This document shows positions 46,379 to 57,361 of a DNA stretch of 64,000 bases, piece after piece. Positions within the stretch are counted from its first letter, which is position 1, and the number at the start of each line of letters is the position of its first letter. Below the pieces are notes generated by a model that saw nothing but the letters and a program-made list of their open reading frames with translations, made no database searches and was not told where the DNA came from. The position numbers were made by a program, and so were the translations under genes. The DNA comes from Acanthosoma haemorrhoidale (taxonomy: Eukaryota; Arthropoda; Insecta; Hemiptera; Acanthosomatidae): NCBI GenBank assembly GCA_930367205.1, contig OV884012.1, positions 49,187,239 through 49,251,238 of the forward strand, read 5' to 3'.

Positions 46379-48992
46379 GTGGATCCTTCTGACTCCTTAT
46401 CCATTCTCCTTTGGAATGCGAATGGTGTTCGCACCCACACTAACGAACTGACAGCACTACTCCAGCTCTTATTACTGAAACAAGACTTACGAGCAAACGA
46501 CCATTTACCGTTCGACAGTACCAGACTTATCGTACTGATCACCCAGATGGAACAGCTCATGCAGGTACCGCTGTCATTGTCCATAACTCCATATCCCACC
46601 ACATAGTTCCTTTGGTATCACATGATTTCCTTCAATCCACTGCAGTGTCAATCACCACCTTCACTTTTCCTCTTACACTTGCATCAACGTACTGCCCTCC
46701 CAATAAATCCATTTCCGACTCCCAATTCATCTCCTTTCTAGACTCCATCGAACATCGTTTCCTTGTGGGTGGGGACTTTAATGCGAAGCACCAACACTGG
46801 GGGTCAAGATCCACAAATACACGAGGACGTGCTTTGCTGTCTGCACTCACACGGAAACATTGCTCCACTATCACTCCTGACACAGCCACCTATTGGCCAT
46901 CAGATCCCAACCGAAATCCTGATCTCCTTGACTTCTTTTTTTACAATAGTTTAGGAACACTAAACTATTCACTCAAGCGCCTCGATGACCTTTCCTCCGA
47001 TCATAGCCCTTTATTATTAACCATTTCCTTAAGACCAATTCACAAACTGCCTCCTCCTTCATTTATTAGGGGCCCAGTTGACTGGGACCACTTCCGTCAG
47101 CTTCTTACAGAGTCCGTAAACCTCAAATTATCCCTGAAAACATCCCAAGACCTAGACGATGCAGTGCATTCTTTCACTACTCTGGTCCAGAGGTCGGCTT
47201 GGGAGGCATCGTCACCCCATCGTCACACAAAAATCCACAATCATAATCGTTTACCTCAGCATCTCAAAGATCTAATCCAATCCAAACGCCGCTCCAGAAC
47301 AGTGTGGCAAAGATCCCGGCATCCTATTGATCGTCGCACGTACAATCAGTACTGCCGATTGGTAAAGCGGCGATTGGCATCCTTCCGTTCCGATTCTTTC
47401 AATTCCTACCTCTCCTCTCTGTCCACCAGGGATAACTCCTTGTGGAACGTAACCAAAAAAATCCTAAAGTATCAACCTGTTTCACACCCACTCCGTCGTG
47501 ATGATGGGTCCTGGGCGGCTTCGGATGGGGATAGGTTGGAGGAATTTGCTCTGCATCTTACCCATACTTTCACACCTCACCTTTCTCATCAAAGCCAAAC
47601 TCACAGCACAACTGTGGAAGATTTCCTCACTTCACCTATTCCTCTCTCTCTTCCACCAAAAGCCGTTAACCCCTCTGAGGTTAAATACCTCCTGAAAAAC
47701 TTACCTTACCGAAAATCCCCTGGATATGATCTCCTTACTCCTCAAATTCTCAAACAACTTCCTCCTAATGCCATAATCTTCCTAACCTACATCTATTATT
47801 GCATTATCTGAACGACGCACTTTCCTCTCCTCTGGAAACACTCCATTATAGTCCCATTCGCCAAACCCGGAAAACCACCCAACGACGCCTCTTCTTACCG
47901 TCCAATTAGCCTGCTCCCTATCCTCTCAAAAATATTTGAGAAACTCCTCTTAAAACGTCTACTTCCAATTATTGAATCCAAAAACCTTTATCCTACTCAC
48001 CAGTCCGCCAACGACATTCCACCGCTCAACAAGGCCTTCGCGTTGTCGATCACATCTCCTCAGCCCTTGAAACCAAACAGTATTGCACTGCTGCCTTGCT
48101 CGACATAGCTCAAGCTTTTGACAGGGTTTAGCACGCAGGTTTGCTCTACAAGCTCAAAAGATATTTACCACAGACCCTTTTCCTAATCCTACAGTCCTAC
48201 CTTTCAAACCGCTTCTTCCAAGTCCGCTGTGGTTTAGAATACTCTAACTACTATCCCATAAGTGCAGGAGTTCCACAGGGCAGTGTCCTTGGCCCCATCC
48301 TCTATAACCTATACACCGCTGATGTCCCCTCTACTCCCAATACCTTCTTGGCCACATTTGCAAATGACACTGCAGTCTTGTCATCCCATCCAGACCCCGA
48401 CATAGCATCCCATAACCTTCAAAAACACCTTGACGAGATCGAGTATTGGTGCAATCAATGGCGGATCAAAGTTAATGAAGCAAAATGCTCCCACATTACC
48501 TTCACCCTTTGTCGCAAGTCTGGTCCACTAGTTTATTTTAATTCTATTCCTCTCCCTGTATCCGAGACAGTACGGTACTTAGGCTTCCATCTTGACAAAC
48601 GACTGACCTGGAACCCACATACGAGACTAAAAAGACAAGAACTAAACAGACGCTTTGGACAACTGTACAGACTACTTCAAAGGACATCCCATCTCTCAAT
48701 AGAAAATAAACTACTAATCTACAAAGTTGTACTTAAACCAATCTGGACATACGGAATAGAGCTATGGGGGACAGCAAAAAAGTCTAACATCAAGCGTATC
48801 CAATCCTTTAAATCAAAAGTCCTGAGAACAATAGTAAATGCCCCTTATTATGTCAGCAACAAAACCCTTCATAACGACCTTAATATACCCTACATTCTAG
48901 AACTCATCCCTTCCAAGTTTACGAAATTCCACAGTAGCCTTTCCAACCACCCTAATCCTGTAGCACAGTCAATGCGCCACTCATCCCTATAA
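46379..48992 (+). pseudogene. LINE ORF2 (endonuclease-reverse transcriptase), broken
   Basis: ORF2 nicks target DNA and copies the LINE RNA onto it. Endonuclease motifs occur in order: LLWNANGV (about 46,405), ETRLT (46,477), GTAVIVHNSISHH, ASTYCPP (about 46,685), GGDFNAKHQHWGS (about 46,770) and SSDHSPLL (about 46,998). The reverse transcriptase follows: RKSPGYDLLTP (about 47,710), PGKPPNDASSYRPISLLPIL (about 47,870), the A box LDIAQAFDRV (about 48,100), the B box AGVPQGSVLGPIL (about 48,265) and a C box reading FANDTAVL (48,357 on). Damage: a frame change between 46,444 and 46,476; TGA at 47,809-47,811; a 7-base loss near 48,003 relative to the 35.3-kb copy; TAG at 48,129-48,131 replacing a tryptophan; and Asp to Asn at 48,363-48,365 in the catalytic DD pair. 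No RNase H domain follows; the frame ends at TAA 48,990-48,992. About 870 codons is usual for the clade. Confidence 0.9.
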
Positions 48993-49224
48993 TCCTCCTC
49001 GGAGACTGAAACGGCAGTGGCCTCGTGACCTGCTATAAACGCGTGACAGTGGGAGTCCTGGCAATGGCCAGTCTCTCCAATCATGTCCTGAGCGTCTGTG
49101 GCTCTCGCGCTCTTGGTCAGCCTCCACTGGCTAGTATCCAGTGACGCGGCTGACGGAGGAGCGTGGGGGACTTCCCAAGACTCCGCTTTCTCTTTGCGGT
49201 GGATTTGGGGGGTCTCTGGGCTGT

Positions 49225-49323
49225 CTGTAAATATTGTATGAATGAGCGAGTGAATGATGAACTGTAAATATTGTATGAATGAGCGAGTGAATGATGAACT
49301 GTAAATATTGTATGAATGAGAGC
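49225..49323 (+). repeat. 37-bp tandem repeat in the LINE 3' UTR
   Basis: The unit starting CTGTAAATATTGTATGAATG begins at 49,225, 49,262 and 49,299: two complete units and a partial third that passes into AGCATATATC. The copy at 36.4 kb has fewer units, so the array length differs between family members. Confidence 0.95.
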
Positions 49324-49342
49324 ATATATCTTAATTACTTAT

Positions 49343-49358
49343 TGCCTTACAAAAGGCA
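49343..49358 (+). other. Stem-loop near the LINE 3' end
   Basis: TGCCTT (49,343-49,348) pairs with AAGGCA (49,353-49,358) around ACAA. It is followed by GATTGTAATTATTGCACAATAAAGG. The 29.2-kb copy has the same six pairs with an ATAA loop. 3' stem-loops of several LINEs are recognised by their reverse transcriptase; that role is inferred here. Confidence 0.5.
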
Positions 49359-49530
49359 GATTGTAATTATTGCACAATAAAGGAATTAATATCAATATAT
49401 AATAATTCTTAAATACCCAGACTATGAATGACATTATACCTCTGTAACAATCGCAAACTACAGTATAAAATTAGTTATTAGTTAAAGTAGATTATTAGTA
49501 TTAGTTAGAAATCGTATAAAATGTAGCCAA

Positions 49531-49625
49531 GACATATAATGAATGACCTATTGTAAATAGATTAATTTATGAAGTCTATACTGATTTCCATAATTTATAA
49601 TAACAAGGGATATTAAAAAAAATCG
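49531..49625 (+). repeat. Short dispersed repeat, copy 1
   Basis: Direct repeat of 49,811-49,911 and, less well, 61,457-61,531. The shared course is ATTGTAAATAGATT, TCTAT, ATTTCCATA, ATAACAAGGGATAT and an A run. Its position next to another repeat suggests fragments of one unidentified mobile element. Confidence 0.75.
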
Positions 49626-49730
49626 TGTAATTTCTCTGAAATGGTTAAAGAACACCGACCTGTACCCGTTGCTTGGCGTGCCGTCGGTGGTTGATTTCAT
49701 CCACCGTAGACGCATTAAGTTTTTTGACAC

Positions 49731-49790
49731 CTTTGCAGCATCTAACAAACCCAGTGTTTTTTAACATTATTACCCCACCACCCTTTCCGA
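49731..49790 (+). repeat. Inverted-repeat partner of 50,428-50,487
   Basis: GCAGCATCTAACAAACCCAG, a GTGTTT..TAAC block and CCCCACCACCCTT match the reverse complement of 50,428-50,487 over about 60 bp. Spacing between the arms is about 640 bp. Confidence 0.8.
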
Positions 49791-49810
49791 ATCAATGACA
49801 CCTAGCAGCG

Positions 49811-49911
49811 GAACATATAATATTGAGCTATTGTAAATAGATTCATTTTATAAAGAATCTATATTGAATTCCATATTTTTTGATAACAAAGAGGTATGAA
49901 TGAAAAAAAAA
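49811..49911 (+). repeat. Short dispersed repeat, copy 2
   Basis: Second direct copy, about 280 bp after copy 1. It shares the CATATAAT lead, ATTGTAAATAGATT and the terminal A run. Confidence 0.75.
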
Positions 49912-50310
49912 TGTGTTATTTGCTAGTCCGAGGATTAATAACGGTGGTAGATAATGGAAGGAATATTTTGTAAAAAAAAATATCATTATTAAAAATGTCT
50001 CTAAAGCACTAAATTTTTTTTACAAAAAAGTTGGTATGAAACGAAATTTCCCCAAAACGATAAAAAATGGTACATCGCTTTTTGTATTAAGAAGACATTT
50101 AACTTGTCCAGCCAGATAGGTGCTGGTTTGAACAGAATGTTACGTTACATTTCATGTGCAAAAGTTTTTTTCGTGAGATTTTAATGAAGGAAGAACAAGC
50201 AAAATAACCTATAAGGTTGTAAATCTTCCTTATTTTCCATTGTATTTGTATTATATTCCAGTGTTAAAATTTGTGATTTGTGATTGTTACAATAGATAAT
50301 GCACATTATA

Positions 50311-50408
50311 CATTCATTGTCTAAACATGTTTAAAAGTGATGGAGCTCACCTTATTAATCATAGACTTAAAACTAACTTACATCTAACAAAAAAACCTAA
50401 TTTTCCCC
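50311..50408 (-). repeat. Dispersed repeat, minus copy (partner 44,578-44,682)
   Basis: The reverse complement matches 44,578-44,682 at roughly 85% by eye. On the minus strand it continues directly from the 50,428-50,487 arm, so both belong to one longer repeat. Confidence 0.8.
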
Positions 50409-50427
50409 TACATTCTGTTGCCATCGT

Positions 50428-50487
50428 TGCGGGAAGGGTGGTGGGGTCATAGCGTTAAACACTTGGTTTGTTAGATGCTGAAACAAG
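50428..50487 (-). repeat. Inverted-repeat partner of 49,731-49,790
   Basis: The reverse complement reads CAGCATCTAACAAACCAAGT, then CCCCACCACCCTTCCCGCAA. It is part of the same minus-strand repeat as 50,311-50,408. Confidence 0.8.
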
Positions 50488-50489
50488 TA

Positions 50490-53285
50490 AAAGAAAACTT
50501 GATATTTAGATAGCCAAGCCTACAAATGTAATGTGAAGTTACCAAATCGATATCTTTGAATAACCATTGTTTGAATGTTTTTCGCAAGGCTAGAAAAAAA
50601 TTTACGTTCTCTGTATATAATTACAAAAGAACATAACAATTTATTTTATTAGACCTAACTAAAACTGTTTGTTGCAATTCTGAGCAGCTTCGATAGTTTA
50701 TATCGCTTCCTTAATATTTCCTTAATCTATCGCGTTAATCATAATTTTTTTCACGTTATCATGAAATCTGCTGAGCAGTAAGGATGCAGCGATACCTTTC
50801 ATCTAGCAAACGTAGATCCTATCTGTGAGCTGGGATCTTGTCGCATTGTTTCAGATGCTCAACCCTCCATGATGTTACTCATCGGGAAAGGTTGCCAATG
50901 GCGCCAGTGGACGACGTATTGCGGCCAACATATATTACGGATATTATCTCGTTGAAAGCTTTATAATCACCGGTTGTAAATTCGGGTGACTCGGAAAGAA
51001 GAGGATGTAACCCTTAATCGGAATCTGAGCATCTGACAGTATTTATGCCATTTGGTTTGGACATCTTTATAGGGGCCATTTGTACGGTTTACAACTTCAG
51101 AGAAAGGACGAATAAAGTCTAGCATAGTCAGTTATTAAATATTGCCTCAATTTGACCAGTTTAATGGCGACGTCACATGACAAAAAAATACAAATTCTCC
51201 GTCATTGAAATGTCTTAAACTTATCTAAAAAACAATAATTATCTTCTAAAAATATAAAATAATTATTCAACGAGCCAAATTCAAAATGTATCCATTTTAT
51301 TTTACATTGTTCAAAAACGTATTTATTGTTAACGCTCTATCGTGGAAAATTAAACAACCAAGTTTTATTTGGTTCCACTTGTTTCCCGTTAGAACAACGT
51401 TACATATGCTCCGTTATTGCATATTAAACGAAATGCGAATCGTAGCAGAGAGGGGTTCGTTAAAGATAGCTTTAAAGTTTCTGATAACAGTTTTAATAGC
51501 ATGAAGAACAAACTGACACAAGAAAACCTTCAGGTATGTCTTTTCAAATGTTGAGGAACCCTCTGATTCGCCAATTGATGACTTTATACACCATCTAACA
51601 TTTTGTTCCTTTAAAGATCTTCTTTCTAACACTTTGTTTATATCTTGTTAAGCGCATTCTATTTGCCACATAGCACTCATACCTTTCTCAACACCATCTA
51701 TTCGCTTCTCCTCATGACTTCATGACCGTCTTTTAGCTGTACATAATTCCAGATGATCTTTGGAATGATTTTCTTTTTTTTGTATTAGATAGTCTTTCTT
51801 TCATCTGCGAACAACACTTGATATAAGCAAATAGCACCTTCATGTTTAAGATGTATTCTCACATCCTGGTTTCATGGAAACGAAGTGTCCTGTCATTTCT
51901 TGATATCTGTTTAAATGGCTTAATTTTTTCAGACGATACAGACTTTTTAACTTTCCCTGACTTTTTCGGACTTTCCCACTGATAATGTTGTGTTTTATAA
52001 AAAAGAAAAAAGTTTTTAACCAAAAGAAACCTATTTGTTTTCTTAACGCACAGCTAATCGTTTTTGCAAAGCTCTTTTTTTTCTGTCGGAGTAAAATTGA
52101 TTGGGCAGGGAATAAGATTACGGTAGGCCGAGCTTGTCAGCCTTCGTAGTCGTAACTCGATGAGACTTGACCGGTCTGCCCGCCCAGAGGCACAACTGTA
52201 AGCCGGTTAAGACTTAAACATTTCAAACGGTTCGGGCGTAGAGAGGCTATTGAATTTCCTAGCGGCCTAGACTGACTCGGAGATTCCTAGAAAAAGTGTA
52301 GGTTTCCACCGGCTTGATGAGCCCTGCCATGAGGAGACGTGAGCGGAATCTCATACAGCCTCGTTTTGTATTTATACATTGTAGCATGGCCTCCTAGATC
52401 TCTTATCTCGCCCCCGCACCGACGCTACCTCTCATTTCTTTCTCAGGCTTGAAAATTTTATCTTCGCTCGAAGGGTAGTTTAAGTGTCTTGTCGTCCCGG
52501 GTCACAGACAGCCAGGCGCTGGGTGGATTCTAATTTACTGCTCGCGAGGAGATCCGCTTCGGCTTCATATTTCGGGTTCAGTCGGACATGACTAGAACAC
52601 AGATAGTGAAACGGAAATTTTTATAAGGAAGAGGCCTTACAGTGAAATATGTAATAAGAATCTCTCTGTTCATTATAAAAGTTCAAAAATATTAAAATGT
52701 TATGATGTCGTAGAATCACTAATTCTGAGTTGTAGACAAGATTTAATTCAGGGGATGTGATTAAGATCGGCACCGTTTTCCCATTGGATAGAGGTTTTGT
52801 ACGAAAGTTCAGATCATAGATTATTGGCAAATATCAACGTACTTAAGATACTTATTCGCAGATAACGTATTCGCATATCATGAACCAGAGAAGAAGATAC
52901 CAAGGTTAGTTCAATGCTTGTTGATCTGAAAAATGAGAAAGGTTTTGTTGAGCTGTCATACTTAGTGGCAGTAAACCTTTTTCGGTCGAGGTACCACAAA
53001 CTTGGGTAGGGCCACAATACATAACTTCCATAACTCTAAATAATCCGGTGATTTGTTTTTAGTTATAGTCTCAGCCAACTTTGACGTAAGAACAATGTTG
53101 TTTTATTGCTCAATTAATTCACTTTGAATTCCAGGAGAGCACTACTGCAGTTTCTCGTCTTTTATTGCCATCCCTGTTCTAAAGAGAGCCAAGTTATACT
53201 AGGGATATCGTATAATACTCACACGAAGAATAGATCCCTCCCTCTCAGAGAAGGAGAAAAACATATAACGTAATATATAAAGTAG
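50490..53285. other. Unassigned; GC-richer block at 52,080-52,600
   Basis: No domain or RNA gene recognised. The 52,080-52,600 block is CpG-richer than its flanks but has no long frame. Short frames at 51,286-51,504, 51,414-51,632, 52,621-52,830 and 52,814-53,017 are unrecognised. Confidence 0.4.
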
Positions 53286-53289
53286 TATA

Positions 53290-53664
53290 ATGAGAAAGGA
53301 TGATCATGAAAAGGGATTTTTTAACCATTTAAACCTGGACGTCATGCAAAAATGGAAAGGTTTTTCTGAGTTAAAAGGAAAACCTGAGAACGTGTTCAAG
53401 ACAGTTTAGCATTGTTATAATATTGCACTAGATAGGTCAAAACGAGGGTGGAAATTGATTTTCATCGACAGTGAGCCACTTGATCAAGATGACATGGTGG
53501 AAGCCGCAGACAAACTAAATATAATAAAACTCCTGGGGGAGACGAACTTGCAAACAGGTGTATTTGGAAATGGAGGAGAAGAAAAAAAACACCTTCCATT
53601 ACCTGACAATTTTTATGCTCTATTTGGCAAGATGATGAGAGAGACCTCGTCGGTGGTATGGTAG
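53290..53664 (+). pseudogene. Unrecognised 125-codon frame with one internal stop
   Basis: A single frame runs from ATG at 53,290 to TAG at 53,662-53,664, interrupted only by TAG at 53,407-53,409. Parts read LDVMQKWKGFSELKGKPENV and, after the stop, GWKLIFIDSEPLDQDDMVEA with an acidic and lysine-rich continuation. The composition is protein-like and mixed-charge, which is unusual for a chance frame in such AT-rich DNA. I do not recognise the family. It may be a decayed exon or gene fragment. The overlapping 69-codon minus-strand frame is probably a shadow. Confidence 0.28.
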
Positions 53665-53669
53665 AAGGC

Positions 53670-56600
53670 AATCAATTCAATTCATAACTATTAATAACTG
53701 ATTTGCTGTGTACAAACTCCATGGGAATCTCACTACTCGGTTGTACCTACTAAATATTATCTGAGGTCCTATTCATGAACTTTTCTGGACGAATGGTATC
53801 CTGACAATGCTCAAGAAGGTCGTGGTTGTGTGCGAGGTGTCACAGCCGGAGACCCAAGGCAGAACATAGAGCCGTTGAGAGGCTCATTAGTGACTGACAT
53901 TAAACTAGAACTAACTGCTCTTGATAGGGTTGCCTCGGTAATACAGCGTCGCAGATAAACCCTGTCCTGGTAACAAACCCAACCCGATAATAGCCCGCTC
54001 TAGCAACTCTAACTCCCACCGTCGCAGCCCAAGCCCTCTCCTTTGGGATGGCTACATTACTAATGCACACTTTAATAAAGATCCAACCGCTAACTTCTTA
54101 CTCAGTGTATATGTCTTGTGTCCCTATGTAACTTACTCCTGGCACTCCATGCCGTCTGGGGAGTTTCCTAGCTAACTACCAAGGAGTAATTCGGTTCATA
54201 ACTCCGGAAGGGTAACTATCGAATATGCTCTGATAATACTTGGGACTTGAGGTCGAACTAAGAAACTTGTACCCATCGCACAATTTAAATACATAATACC
54301 CAATGAGAAACTTACTTGAAGTGTAGTGCTTGGAAATGATAAACACTACAACAAGGGTTTTGTTGGATAATGAATATAAAGGTATATTCAGTTATTGTTT
54401 TTCAGGTATTATATTTCTGATCCCTTGGAAATTTAGGCCTTGTATATATTAGGAATGATAATCATCATGAACCCACAAGTACGGATTTGAACTCCAGTCA
54501 AAAAAAAAAAAATTAACGTATGAGTATCAATAATTATAACGGAAATTAGATGCATAAAACTTGTCTATATTAACTGAAAAATAATGTGTTAAAAATGAAT
54601 ATAAATTTGTATAAAAATGACTAAAATACCTGTTTAAGTTTTGGGTATTTCTAAATTTGCTCCACAATTTACGAAGAAAAAACGTACTTAAATATTCTTT
54701 CATCATATAATTAATATCATTGAGAGTAATAGGATATCATGTAAATTAATAAGAGTTGCTGTTAGGGCATTGAATACAAAACAAATGACAATAATAAACA
54801 AAATACATACTTGGAAGAGGACAATAATGATCCTTGTACGAGAGGTTCAGTAGAAAGGTTTTATTCATATTTTTATTTTATTGTCTCGTTCTGTATTGCA
54901 GTATAATTCGCAGCATTTTTAACATGAACCATTGAAATTTTATTCCATGTTCATTTCTTGATTTACATAATTTACTTATACGGCCAAATCCCTATGCAAA
55001 TATAACCTGGATCAGTTTCCCCAATGAAAAATGTATCTGATTGGATTAAATTTAAATTTGAAATGTGATATTTGAACATATACGTTGAATTGTGATCATT
55101 ACAAGACCGTACCCAGCCCAAGGGAAAGGAAACAGTTCTTAATTTGAACAGAGAGATATGGGCAGATAAACAATGCTGTAACTTGTGCTGCACAGCCGTT
55201 GTTCAGTCAGTCATATGACGCTGCAGGGACTTAGCTGTTGGTCATAAGTCAAAGACATGTGCCGTTCCCCTTCTCATCAGTTAAAAAATTATATCTCACA
55301 CCCTAGACAACAAATTACTTTCACGCGCGCAGTGAACTTAATTGAAAGCAAGTGTCATTCAAAACATGTTACAACAACCTTATTACAAATAGACTAAATT
55401 ACACTGTTTTTTTTAGATCAAATCATTCTTTCACATGATGGAGTCACTAAACTTATGCATATAAAGTTTCAGGAAAACATGCATCTATCACTTTCAATTT
55501 TTAATTTAAAACAACTAATACATCAATGGAAGCCGTATTCTTAAAATGGTTGAAAACATAATAAGAATCCTTTGCGTGATTTGCGTGAAGGACTATAAGG
55601 GTCCTTCTGTTCCAATCAACAAACAGACAGTCTGTGCAAAACATCTGCTAAATCGACGAACTTTTAAGTGACCCTCAAACGCCTTACAATTACATTGTGA
55701 ACATAGTAAACACAATGCTTAGTTCAGCTCAAAAGTGGCATACCCTTTCTTATCTCCACCATTTTCTACCTGGTTCACCTCAAACCAAATAGGCGATTTT
55801 TTTTTTTTTCAGATTTGCCGATGGCCCGAATATTACGAAATATTATTACGAAAGCGTAATATTATTTATTAATACAATACAATTATAATATGAGAATAAT
55901 GTAATAATATTAATTATAATCATCCAAATATAAAACCGCATGTAAGATAGATACTCTGAAGATTAAGAGTGTTTGTAAATAAAAAAAAAAAAATTAAAAC
56001 GTATTATATAACGTAATTTAATATTATAAAAATACAATGAATCGATTCTGACAGAAACTAAAAACTATTTTTCTTAATATTTTTATGAGTTTTTATATCA
56101 GTGGAATAAATATTTTATACTTTACCAATTCAATTTAACACTATTCTATTTATTAAGAAATAAAAAAAAAAAAATTATTCTTAATTAGGAATAGGTTTGT
56201 GTTTTAGTAGTGCTGTGTTTGAAGGGATTCTGAACATCTCCGATATTACCACGCAAAATAAAAAATATACGACATAAAATATCTCCGTGATGTTCAGTTG
56301 CCATAGCGTTTTTTTTTTAATTTAATCGTTAAAAAAGTTTATATTACATAACATAACTTGACTAGCTCGTATGACCAAATGTTTCTGTATAAACTTTAAA
56401 AAAACAAAAAGGAGGATTTGTGTTTTAAATAAAATCTTAATTTACTTAAGGATTTAGGAAGTACTTTTATTAGTAAATTTTCTAACCTCTATGGCTAATG
56501 TATGCTATAAAAAGTTTCTTGGTTTATTCAAATGAATAGTGCCTATTTTTTATTTATTTGTTTTATTTTGTGAGTGAAAATGGCTGAAATTTAAATAAAT

Positions 56601-56840
56601 AAAAAATGGAAATAAAAACTTCTTTATTTTATGTTTAATGATAATAAATATAAATTGTGAGGAGCGTATTTTTTTAACAATTGCCTATTAGCCTAAAAAT
56701 TATTAATGTACATTTTTTTATTTTAACATCAATCAATATCAGTGAAAATCATTATGAATTTAATTAGATCTTTATAACAACAATATCAAGTTATGAATTA
56801 GCATAATTTCCTATATATTATGTATTAGCCTAAGATATAG
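53670..56840. other. Unassigned; GC-richer block then very AT-rich
   Basis: 53,760-54,200 is CpG-richer with no recognisable frame. The minus strand at about 54,480-54,495 has GAGTTCAAATCC, a B-box-like match next to a run of T on that strand. 54,500-56,840 is extremely AT-rich with many A and T runs and holds nothing I can name. Confidence 0.4.
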
Positions 56841-56842
56841 AC

Positions 56843-57134
56843 AAACAGCTGACATTGAATGCAGAAACAGGTTCGCTAAGTCGACCTTTGTGCAGTTACA
56901 GGGCAGTCGCAGTTCCTACTGCCACGTCCAACGGTACCGAGTTCATTAGTTTTATCTTAGTTTCAATAATTAAACTAGTTCAATATCCTGCTGATTTCTG
57001 ATCTTCTGCTAATTAATAACTGTTTTAGTACCGTATTTCATATAGCAATTAACGTCAAAACTGAAATCGTTGGTCGGGGTGTTTGGTGGTGCAAGTGAAA
57101 GGGAGTGTTAGAAATCTTCAGAACACGGCAATAA
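56843..57134 (+). repeat. Tandem unit 1 ending in a splice-donor consensus; candidate first exon
   Basis: This 292-bp unit resembles 57,362-57,650. Shared blocks, in order, are AAACAGCTG, GTTCGCTAAGTCGACCTTTG, ATAACTG, TTAGTACC and AGTGTTAG. Both units end directly before GTAAGT followed by AATACA (here the donor is at 57,135). The layout fits two alternative first exons with their promoters. It could also be a tandem piece of a repeat. No TATA box or initiator is clear. Confidence 0.45.
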
Positions 57135-57361
57135 GTAAGTGAATACACTCCTTATACGGTACAATGTATTATCATGTGTATTGTGAAGAAAAGAATTTTT
57201 ACGAAAAATATCTCATATCTTGTAAACTTATTTTATCACTTGTATTATAAATTATATTACCTATTATAAATTTAATTACCTATCAACTGAAAATAAAACC
57301 TTTAAATTATAAATTGCCCCCTGAATATCGAAAATATGGGATATTTAGTGATTGAGTAGTC

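Larger units (their letters stand above)
44726..49384 (+). mobile_element. Near full-length, inactive Jockey-clade LINE
   Basis: The order is 5' UTR, a gag-like ORF1 with PRE_C2HC and zinc-knuckle regions, an ORF2 with apurinic-type endonuclease and reverse transcriptase but no RNase H, then a 3' UTR with 37-bp repeats and a stem-loop. This domain order and the sequence style are those of the Jockey clade of insects. The 3' end is placed at AATAAAGGA (49,384) by comparison with the target-site-bounded copy at 29.2 kb. The 5' end is uncertain. It lies between 44,690 and about 44,870; 44,726 is a guess based on a weak ATCAATA match between 44,719-44,725 and the 3' flank. Both frames are broken, so the copy is not autonomous. 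Confidence 0.88.

Noticed and set aside
46632..46954. Minus-strand 85-codon and plus-strand 63-codon frames in the endonuclease region
   Set aside because: The endonuclease motifs lie in a different plus-strand frame that runs continuously through this interval.
49225..49323. Tandem 37-bp repeats considered as a CRISPR-like array
   Set aside because: The units are contiguous with no spacers and sit in a LINE 3' UTR of a eukaryotic genome.
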